Source: JAOZTV01 sp965371805 (GTDB taxonomy: Bacteria; Acidobacteriota; Aminicenantia; UBA2199). Taken from it: a stretch of 16,871 nt of DNA. The DNA lies in contig CBDUZW010000088.1 in assembly GCA_965371805.1 (NCBI GenBank), forward strand, positions 1-16,871. The letters run 5' to 3'. Under the pieces are notes generated by a model. It did no database searches and was not told where the DNA came from. It saw nothing but the letters and a program-made list of their open reading frames with translations. Positions 1-6,486 of this stretch are shown piece after piece; position 1 is the stretch's first letter; the number at the start of each line of letters is the position of its first letter. Made by a program: the position numbers and the translations under genes.

Positions 1-281
1 AAATTAAGGATATGCTATCTATTTTTTTTATTCCACCAAGATTGATCATAACTCCACAGAAATATATGTATACCTTTTATTATCAATTATATAGATTAAA
101 TAATTGTTTCCATTTTTGTCAAAATTTATACTTATAATTTCTGGAAGTAAAAATAATTTGATATTTCCTAATATTTTATTTTAATAAAATTAATAGATAT
201 GGACTTTTAAATATAGGACCAGCGGGGTTATTTGAACAAGAAAATACGGTTTAAAAATAAAAAATTTCCTATAAGTGAACT
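1..281. other. AT-rich noncoding stretch at the window edge
   Basis: I see no convincing gene here. The sequence is very AT-rich with stops in all frames. No ribosome site precedes any ATG that opens a frame of useful length, and no tRNA-like or rRNA-like segment is recognisable. It may be the 3' flank of a gene lying left of the window. Confidence 0.5.
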
Positions 282-470
282 GGGAGCATGGCAACGATTC
301 GTACAGTAGACTGCAATAGATGGCAAATAAGCCCGTGATATAGGTCTTTCGGTGAAATGAAAAAATCATCATGTTTTAACTAACTTTTTTAATTTCTCTA
401 AAATGTGATGTCGGATATTACTGTGATTTTTTTGCCAATTGCAGTACAGTTAAGGAATCGTTGCCATCCC
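282..470. repeat. Imperfect long inverted repeat (MITE-like or folded element)
   Basis: Two arms face each other. ATGGCAACGATTC at 288-300 is perfectly complementary to GAATCGTTGCCAT at 455-467 (13 bp). The pairing is prolonged outward by GGG (282-284) against CCC (468-470). Inward it continues through ACTGCAAT (310-317) against ATTGCAGT (438-445), and TGGCA (321-325) against TGCCA (433-437). About 107 bp of AT-rich DNA with no gene lies between the arms. The layout fits a small non-autonomous element or an intergenic palindromic repeat. No transposase and no target-site duplication were identified. Confidence 0.6.
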
Positions 471-504
471 CAAATGTCATTTACAAAAGTTGATGCAAAC
501 TTTC

Positions 505-533
505 TTGACTACTTTTTTTAATTTCTATACAAT
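505..533 (+). promoter_or_regulatory. Sigma70-type promoter of the membrane-protein gene
   Basis: TTGACT (505-510) and TACAAT (528-533) are separated by exactly 17 bp. The expected start of transcription, 6-7 bases after the -10 box, falls on the A of the ATG at 540. The message would therefore be leaderless, which agrees with the absence of any Shine-Dalgarno sequence before that ATG. Confidence 0.6.
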
Positions 534-539
534 CTTTGT

Positions 540-2339
540 ATGGAGATCACAGAAACTAAAATCAGAAAATTTAGTGTGTTGCTTCTTGAAGCAATAGTTT
601 TTACAATCATTATTATTGTTATTACAAGATCTTTATCAATTTATACGCCTTTATCTTTTCCAATTGCCATCATTGTTTTTTCTATACCAATAGCTATCTA
701 TAATTTTTATAAGATCTCAATAATTAAAAAGATGCATTTATCAAAATTTCACTCTAAAGGCAATTTATATAGATTTATGTCAAGGAGAACGTTTCGCTAT
801 ATCTTCTGGATATGTTTCTCACCAATTATATCAGGATATGCATTAATAAAATTGTATGGTTTTTCAATCAAAGAATGGCTTATTTTATTTCTAATGATCC
901 CAATATTTAAACTTGTCTTCAATATTCTTAGACTTCATATAAAAAAAGAGATCAAAGAAGAATATGTTAATATTTATACTTTGCGTTATGCTGTTATCAT
1001 CTCCTCTGCAATTATGGCAGTTTTATTCCCTCTTTTGGTTTATCTATTCGGGGAATATGATATTAGTTCAATTATGTCAGTAGATGATGCAGTTAAACTT
1101 CAACTTAATGACTATATTCAATTAAAATCCAGTCCGGTTGCTTATGCGATTGCATCAAAAGTCGCATTTTTTAATGGACTTGTGATTTACTTTTTATCAT
1201 TATTAAGTGGAAAATTGCTTTTTTTTGCCATACTTGTTGTAGCTGGAGAAGGTTTTGTTTTTTTTTCTCTTATGTCTATCTTTGCCTTATTCTTATTGAG
1301 AAAACAGGAGTTATCAAAAATATATCACCCACTCAGTGATAAGACTGAAAAGGAGGGGAGTAAAAGATCCATCTTAATAACACCAGTTTTTTCCACTTTA
1401 TTGCTCTTATTTCTTTTCATATTTGGCTATTTATATCTAAAAGATAATTTAAAAAATAATGAAGATCTGATCAGGGTTTTAAAATTACCGAAACAGATTA
1501 CAGTTGATATAGTTGATGCAAAATATCTTACTGCAGGTACAATATTAAAACTTGAAAAGTTAAAGACTAAAATGAAAAATGATATAAGTGCTGAAATTAA
1601 CCAGAAAATTGATGTAGCATTTGATATGATGGTGGACAATGTAGATGGATACCTGGATTGGTATTATGGTTTAACAGCTGAATATTTTCGGACTATTAAG
1701 TTTATAACCGGTGGATTAGAAAATTTCATGAAGGAGAAATTAAGGGAACATTTACAAAAAGGTGATCCGAATTCTATAGTATCCGAAACTCTAAATGAAG
1801 TTCCAATTATTATAAAGGAATCAAAAAAGAAATTTGATTTTTTAGCAAAAGAGATAATTAAAACCAATATAGTAAAATTGAATCCTTTTGATTCGATATT
1901 AGTAAATAAAAAGGCGTCAATAAAATCTTTAATTAAAGTGTTTTCAAATGTTGAGGATAAAATACCATTTAATATTAGAGCAGGAGTTTCGATTGCAGGT
2001 GGTTTAATAACAGGGCTGATAGTTAAAAGAATAATTAGCAAGTCAGCTTATAGATTAAGTATAAAACTATTATCTAAACTTTTAGGCAAAAAACTTCTCA
2101 CTAAATGGGCAGGAACAAGTGCAGGTGCTGCTATCGGCGCTGGGATCGGCTCAACGGTTCCAATAGCTGGCACCACAATTGGAGGGATTATCGGAGCATC
2201 TATTGGTTTTATTACAACTATATTTATCGACTATTCAGTATTGAAACTGGAAGAGGAATTAAACAGGCATAGTTATAAAAACCAGATAATTTCAGCGATT
2301 AACAACTCCCGGATGGAATTTAAAAAGTGGAGTTTATAA
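540..2339 (+). CDS. Polytopic membrane protein with C-terminal glycine-zipper segment, function unknown
   Basis: The 599-residue product is not one I can name. Hydrophobic segments lie near residues 11-29, 38-56, 88-106, 113-131, 150-170, 205-223, 225-253 and 279-300, giving an eight-helix N-terminal half in the inner membrane. Residues 300-480 are charged, helical and soluble-looking. The C-terminal part has a short hydrophobic stretch (481-496) and then a glycine-rich segment (525-563) with GxxxG-type spacing, of the kind seen in glycine-zipper membrane proteins, ending in a charged tail. Similar Gly-zipper tails followed by a short helical tail occur in uncharacterised bacterial membrane proteins; this is a recollection of pattern, not a search result. 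The ATG at 540 is chosen because a good promoter ends 6 bases upstream; there is no ribosome site. The gene stands alone, so context gives no function. Confidence 0.85.
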   Translation: MEITETKIRKFSVLLLEAIVFTIIIIVITRSLSIYTPLSFPIAIIVFSIPIAIYNFYKISIIKKMHLSKFHSKGNLYRFMSRRTFRYIFWICFSPIISGYALIKLYGFSIKEWLILFLMIPIFKLVFNILRLHIKKEIKEEYVNIYTLRYAVIISSAIMAVLFPLLVYLFGEYDISSIMSVDDAVKLQLNDYIQLKSSPVAYAIASKVAFFNGLVIYFLSLLSGKLLFFAILVVAGEGFVFFSLMSIFALFLLRKQELSKIYHPLSDKTEKEGSKRSILITPVFSTLLLLFLFIFGYLYLKDNLKNNEDLIRVLKLPKQITVDIVDAKYLTAGTILKLEKLKTKMKNDISAEINQKIDVAFDMMVDNVDGYLDWYYGLTAEYFRTIKFITGGLENFMKEKLREHLQKGDPNSIVSETLNEVPIIIKESKKKFDFLAKEIIKTNIVKLNPFDSILVNKKASIKSLIKVFSNVEDKIPFNIRAGVSIAGGLITGLIVKRIISKSAYRLSIKLLSKLLGKKLLTKWAGTSAGAAIGAGIGSTVPIAGTTIGGIIGASIGFITTIFIDYSVLKLEEELNRHSYKNQIISAINNSRMEFKKWSL

Positions 2340-2373
2340 AAGATTTTTTAATAAGGAGCTAAATGCAAAAATA

Positions 2374-2403
2374 GATTTATAGCGAAGTTTAGCTAAATTT
2401 TTT
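2374..2403 (+). terminator. Weak possible terminator after the membrane-protein gene
   Basis: A low-GC hairpin (bulged ATTTATAGC near 2375-2383 against GCTAAAT near 2392-2398) runs into a block of six T residues ending at 2403. The stem is short and poor in GC, so this is a tentative call. Confidence 0.3.
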
Positions 2404-2433
2404 CTGGTGAGTATAATTTAAAAAATTACCGGA

Positions 2434-2453
2434 AACATAGTCGGCACTATGTT
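2434..2453. repeat. 8-bp perfect hairpin with CGGC tetraloop
   Basis: AACATAGT (2434-2441) and ACTATGTT (2446-2453) form a perfect stem around CGGC. There is no T-run after it, so it is not an obvious terminator. It lies about 90 bp before the cyclophilin start and could be an operator or an mRNA structure. Confidence 0.4.
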
Positions 2454-2478
2454 GAGGATGCTTTTTTCAATTTTACGA

Positions 2479-2530
2479 AGCCAGGGAGAATTGTAGCAAA
2501 CTGCAGTAGAATGTATTATTGCAATTGGCT
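2479..2530. repeat. Degenerate palindromic element related in wording to the 282-470 repeat
   Basis: AGCCA, AATTG and GCAA at 2479-2498 pair imperfectly with TTGCAATTGGCT ending at 2530. The segment shares words with the long inverted repeat upstream: GGGAG, CAGTAGA and the complement of GCCAATTGCA. It ends just before the cyclophilin ribosome site. It may be a decayed copy of the same intergenic repeat family, but the similarity is patchy. Confidence 0.3.
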
Positions 2531-2544
2531 CTAAGGAGAAATAT

Positions 2545-3144
2545 ATGAAAAAGATTATACTATTTATTTGTTTTGTTTTTTTAATGTTTCCATTGTTTTC
2601 TGAAGTCAATCCGACAGTTATAATTGACACAGAGTTTGGGAAGATTACTGTTGAAATCTATCTGAAAGCTGCTCCAATTACTGCAAATAATTTTTTAAAA
2701 TATGTCAAAAAGGGTGCTTATAAGGATTCCAGTTTTTATCGTACTGTAACAATGGACAATCAACCGGACAATGAGATCAGGATCGAAGTAATTCAGGCAG
2801 GGCATAATCATAAATTAATGACAGAAAAATATGGAAAGGATTATTCAAAAAACTCTGGTATAAGTCATGAAATTACGGAAACAACTGGAATTCTTCATAA
2901 AGACGGAACTATTTCAATGGCTAGAAATGCTCCGGGAACTGCATCTTTTAGTTATTTTATATGTATAAATGATCAGCCATCTCTGGATTTTGGTGGAAAA
3001 AGGAACCCTGATGGTCAAGGATTCGCTGCTTTTGGAAAGGTGATAAAAGGGATGAATATAGTCAGAAAAATCCAAAAATCTCCTTCTAAAGGACAAAATT
3101 TAGACCCGGTTATTAAGATAAAAAATATTAGTTTTATGCGGTAG
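2545..3144 (+). CDS. Exported cyclophilin-type peptidyl-prolyl cis-trans isomerase
   Basis: The enzyme catalyses cis-trans isomerisation of Xaa-Pro bonds and assists folding. The 199-residue product starts with a signal peptide (KK, hydrophobic core 4-17, likely cleavage near residue 19 after LFS), so it should act in the periplasm or outside the cell; no lipobox cysteine is present. The cyclophilin fold follows: TEFGKITVEIY strand, APITANNF, the FYRTV motif carrying the catalytic Arg, IQAG in place of the more usual QGGD, ISMARN, SYFICIN, PSLDFGG, and the C-terminal GFAAFGKVIKGMNIV block. The SFSYFI segment replaces the usual SQFFI, so the conserved Gln of the active site is not in its usual place. 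Length is typical for single-domain bacterial cyclophilins. AAGGAG sits 7 bases upstream of the ATG. The gene has its own ~200 bp upstream region and no evident partner. Confidence 0.92.
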   Translation: MKKIILFICFVFLMFPLFSEVNPTVIIDTEFGKITVEIYLKAAPITANNFLKYVKKGAYKDSSFYRTVTMDNQPDNEIRIEVIQAGHNHKLMTEKYGKDYSKNSGISHEITETTGILHKDGTISMARNAPGTASFSYFICINDQPSLDFGGKRNPDGQGFAAFGKVIKGMNIVRKIQKSPSKGQNLDPVIKIKNISFMR

Positions 3145-3252
3145 CCTTGTTCATAGCTTTTGGCAGAGAATCTTAATTTGTAGTACTGAAACTCAATAAT
3201 TTGTAAAAAACAGTCATATGTAATACACTATCTAAAATTAGGTGAAATTAAA

Positions 3253-4170
3253 ATGAATAAAAAAGATATAAAGAATTTAGAAGAGCATATAAAAGCGATT
3301 AGTCCCAGCTCTGGAGAAATCCCCTCAATTAAAGGTTATGATATTTTTGGTGAAAGTTTTCAATTGAATAAATATTTAGGTGGCGATCATATTATTTATG
3401 TTGATTTTAAGAAAAGATATGATGTTGACTCCTTAATACAGAACACATTAAGTGGCAGAAAATCAGACTCTGAAAAGAAAGAAATTATTAGTAATTTAGA
3501 AAATATAAAATCAAAAACAGGGATTTTAATAGCTGATGTATCAGGTCATGACAAAACAGATGTCGTTCTTACTAATGGACTTCATCAGGCATTTTTAACT
3601 GGAGTTACATATGAACTGAGAGATAATGGAGATGTAACGCTCGAATTATTTGAAACACTGAATACTAGATTTAGTAACTCTTCAAGTAGAAGTAAATATT
3701 TTACATTAATTTATGTTGAACTACATGAAAACGGGGAGTTCAGGTTTTTATCTGCAGGACATCCATTACCTTTGATTTATTCTTGTAAGCAGGAAGCTGT
3801 TTGCAATTTGCATAAATCATCTTATGTCTCCTCATTACCGATGAGTATGTTTCCTTCAAATAAACACATTGTTGAGTTCAGTGCACAAAAAACTGATATC
3901 GTTAACAATTTCATTACTAATAAAAGCAAAATTCCAAATTCCGGAGATCTAGTGATTTTATATAGTGATGGTTTATCTGAACATGCAAATAGTAAAGGAG
4001 ACCTCTATTTTGATCCATCACCTGATGGAAAAGGTGGAAGAATCCAGGAAGTTATTAATGATAATAAGAATCTTAAGGCTAAAGATCTATTTTATATAAT
4101 AAAAGAAGACCTTCTAAACTTTGGCAAGCAAAAAGATGATATAAGTTATGTTATTATTAAAAAAGAGTGA
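3253..4170 (+). CDS. SpoIIE-family PP2C-type protein serine/threonine phosphatase
   Basis: The 305-residue soluble protein is essentially one PP2C/SpoIIE catalytic domain; there is no membrane segment or obvious sensor domain. Acidic metal-binding motifs of the family are visible in order: GGD (43-45), DVSGHD (95-100), SDG (238-240) and a C-terminal DD (295-296). Between GGD and DVSGHD there is a longer segment than in classical SpoIIE domains (residues 51-90), with a YVDFKKRYD motif, which marks a distinct PP2C subgroup. Family members dephosphorylate anti-sigma antagonists or other phosphoserine proteins, but no STAS or HPK-like anti-sigma gene is next to it, so the target is unknown. AGGTGA precedes the ATG. 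A weak promoter candidate (TTGTAA 3201-3206, TACACT 3224-3229, 17-bp spacer) lies just upstream. Confidence 0.88.
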   Translation: MNKKDIKNLEEHIKAISPSSGEIPSIKGYDIFGESFQLNKYLGGDHIIYVDFKKRYDVDSLIQNTLSGRKSDSEKKEIISNLENIKSKTGILIADVSGHDKTDVVLTNGLHQAFLTGVTYELRDNGDVTLELFETLNTRFSNSSSRSKYFTLIYVELHENGEFRFLSAGHPLPLIYSCKQEAVCNLHKSSYVSSLPMSMFPSNKHIVEFSAQKTDIVNNFITNKSKIPNSGDLVILYSDGLSEHANSKGDLYFDPSPDGKGGRIQEVINDNKNLKAKDLFYIIKEDLLNFGKQKDDISYVIIKKE

Positions 4171-4251
4171 AACTTCTATATAAAATATTTATAATTGATT
4201 TTTTTATTTCTAACTGATAATATTTAAAATATATAAAGTAAAGGAGAGAAT

Positions 4252-6411
4252 ATGTCTATTCTAAAAAAACCACATAGTTCAAAAGTTTTGAGTATATTTT
4301 TATTGATGATATTTGTTTTTTCTGTAAGTATTTACTCAAATTCAAATAAGGAGGATAAAAAAGATACTAATATGAAAGCACCAGTTGTTAAAAAAATCAA
4401 GAAAAAATTGACGATACATGGTGATACCAGAATTGATGATTATTATTGGCTGAATGAAAGGAAAAACCCGGAAGTTCTCAAACATCTTAATGCTGAAAAT
4501 AAATATAGAGAATCCATTATGAGGGACACTGAGGGATTTCAAAAAAAGATATTTGATGAAATTGTCAGCAGAATAAAAAAAGATGATAAATCGGTTCCTT
4601 ATAAATATCAGGGATATTATTACTATACCAGAAATGAAAAAAGTAAAGAGTATCCAATTTATTGTAGAAAAAAAGAAAACCTTGAGAATAAGGAGGAAAT
4701 TCTTCTTGATGTAAATCTGATGTCCAAAGGATATAAATATTATCGTGTTTCCGGGCGAAATATCAGCCCGGATAATAGTATTCTCGTCTATGGTGTTGAT
4801 ACAGTCAGCAGACGAAAATATACTTTGAACTTCAAAGACTTGAAAACCGGTAATATATATATTGATAAAATTCCTAATACTACTGGATATGTGGTATGGG
4901 CTAATGATAATAAATCTATTTTCTATTCTACCAAAGATAAGACTTTGAGATCTTTTAAGATATTTAAACATATTCTTGGAACTTCTCCCAAGTTGGATAA
5001 GATGATCTATCAGGAACTGGACACAACATTTACCACATTTGTTACTAAGTCCAAATCTCAAAAATACATATTCATTGGTTCTAATCAAACTCTTTCAACA
5101 GAGTTCAGGTTTATAGAGGCAGATAAGCCAAATAGTGAATTTAAAATTATTCAGCCTAGGCAAAGAAATTTAGAGTACAGCATTGATCATTTTAAGGGAC
5201 ATTTTTACATTAGAACCAATCTTAATGCGACTAATTTTAAATTAATGAAAACACCTGTCAATAAAACGACTAAAGAAAACTGGACAGATATTATTCCTCA
5301 TAGAGACAATGTCTTTTTAAATAGATTTGAGATTTTTAAAGATTATCTGGTAATTGAAGAGCGTATAAAAGGGCTAAAGCAGATTAGAGTAATGAAATGG
5401 GATAGATCTAAGGACTACTATATTGATTTTGATGAGGATGTTTTTACCTCTTTTTTATCTGTAAATCTTGATTTTAATACTCATATTCTCCGTTTTATGT
5501 ATTCATCCCTAACTACTCCAATATCTACCTTTGATTATGATATGAGCCTAAAAACAAGAAAATTACTAAAACAGGAAGAGGTTCTTGGAGATTTTAATAA
5601 GGGAAATTATGAAACCAAAAGAATATATGCCACTGGAAGGGATAAAACTCAAATTCCAATCTCTTTAGTTTATAAAAGAGGAATAAAACTGGATGGTTCA
5701 AACCCTCTTTTATTGTATGCTTATGGTTCATATGGTGCAAGTATGGATCCATATTTCAGCTCAGTACGACTCAGTCTCCTTGATAGAGGATTTGTCTTTG
5801 CGATTGCTCATGTGAGAGGTGGTCAGGAATTAGGAAGAAAATGGTATGAGGATGGTAAGCTTCTTAAGAAGAAAAACACTTTTTATGATTTTATAGACTG
5901 TTCAAAACACCTGATAGGGGAAAAATATACAAATAAGAACAAATTGTTTGCTCAGGGAGGTAGTGCCGGTGGACTTTTAATGGGAGTCATAATCAATTTG
6001 CAGCCAGAACTATTTAAAGGTGTTCTGGCTGGTGTTCCATGGGTAGATGTAGTGACCACCATGCTGGATGACTCAATCCCATTAACTACTGCTGAGTATG
6101 ATGAATGGGGAAATCCAAATAATAAAGAATATTATGATTATATGCTCTCTTATTCTCCGTATGATAATGTGGCACCAAAACCTTACCCTTCAATGTTTGT
6201 AACTACCGGACTGCATGATTCTCAGGTACAATATTTTGAACCGGTAAAATGGGTATTAAGATTAAGGGAAGAAAGTACCAGTAATAATAAAATTCTTCTC
6301 CATATCAATATGGATACAGGACATGGCGGCGCGTCAGGTAGATTTGAAAGATACAAGCAAACTGCAATGCAATATGCCTTTATGTTTAAATTACTCGATA
6401 TTAAAAAATAG
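4252..6411 (+). CDS. Exported S9A serine peptidase, oligopeptidase B-like
   Basis: This 719-residue enzyme belongs to the prolyl oligopeptidase family and most resembles oligopeptidase B, which cuts short peptides, usually after basic residues. Residues 1-30 form a signal peptide (KK..HSSK, then a hydrophobic core at 12-28) without a lipobox, suggesting periplasmic location; many oligopeptidases B are cytosolic. The middle of the protein is the beta-propeller that gates substrate size. The C-terminal alpha/beta-hydrolase domain holds the triad: Ser571 in GGSAGG, Asp656 in GLHDSQV and His691 in TGHGG. YAYGSYG and HVRGGQELGRKWYEDG are typical S9A blocks around the oxyanion region. AAGGAG lies 7 bases before the ATG. 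It is the last + gene before convergent tex and looks monocistronic. Prolyl oligopeptidase specificity cannot be excluded from sequence alone. Confidence 0.92.
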   Translation: MSILKKPHSSKVLSIFLLMIFVFSVSIYSNSNKEDKKDTNMKAPVVKKIKKKLTIHGDTRIDDYYWLNERKNPEVLKHLNAENKYRESIMRDTEGFQKKIFDEIVSRIKKDDKSVPYKYQGYYYYTRNEKSKEYPIYCRKKENLENKEEILLDVNLMSKGYKYYRVSGRNISPDNSILVYGVDTVSRRKYTLNFKDLKTGNIYIDKIPNTTGYVVWANDNKSIFYSTKDKTLRSFKIFKHILGTSPKLDKMIYQELDTTFTTFVTKSKSQKYIFIGSNQTLSTEFRFIEADKPNSEFKIIQPRQRNLEYSIDHFKGHFYIRTNLNATNFKLMKTPVNKTTKENWTDIIPHRDNVFLNRFEIFKDYLVIEERIKGLKQIRVMKWDRSKDYYIDFDEDVFTSFLSVNLDFNTHILRFMYSSLTTPISTFDYDMSLKTRKLLKQEEVLGDFNKGNYETKRIYATGRDKTQIPISLVYKRGIKLDGSNPLLLYAYGSYGASMDPYFSSVRLSLLDRGFVFAIAHVRGGQELGRKWYEDGKLLKKKNTFYDFIDCSKHLIGEKYTNKNKLFAQGGSAGGLLMGVIINLQPELFKGVLAGVPWVDVVTTMLDDSIPLTTAEYDEWGNPNNKEYYDYMLSYSPYDNVAPKPYPSMFVTTGLHDSQVQYFEPVKWVLRLREESTSNNKILLHINMDTGHGGASGRFERYKQTAMQYAFMFKLLDIKK

Positions 6412-6435
6412 TAAGATATATTGTTAATGTCTTTT

Positions 6436-6461
6436 CCAGCAGTATTTATTTATACTGCTGG
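6436..6461. terminator. Hairpin between convergent peptidase and tex genes
   Basis: CCAGCAGTAT (6436-6445) and ATACTGCTGG (6452-6461) form a perfect 10-bp stem with the 6-base loop TTATTT. It lies in the 75-bp gap between two convergent stop codons, the expected place for a bidirectional terminator. A clean T-run is missing on either strand, so efficiency is uncertain. Confidence 0.55.
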
Positions 6462-6486
6462 GAGTTCTATAAATTTAACCCGGCAT

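Noticed and set aside
190..372. 60-codon frame on the - strand
   Set aside because: It crosses the left arm of the inverted repeat, its composition looks like translated AT-rich noncoding DNA, and no ribosome site precedes it.
282..470. CRISPR array or tRNA in the repeat-bearing left intergenic region
   Set aside because: There are only two facing arms rather than regularly spaced direct repeats, no cas gene is present, and no cloverleaf with T-arm and anticodon pattern could be drawn.
4342..5088. 248-codon frame on the - strand inside the S9 peptidase gene
   Set aside because: The peptidase on + is unmistakable with its full catalytic triad. The antisense frame is rich in Ile/Phe as expected from complement of AT-rich codons and shows no domain pattern.
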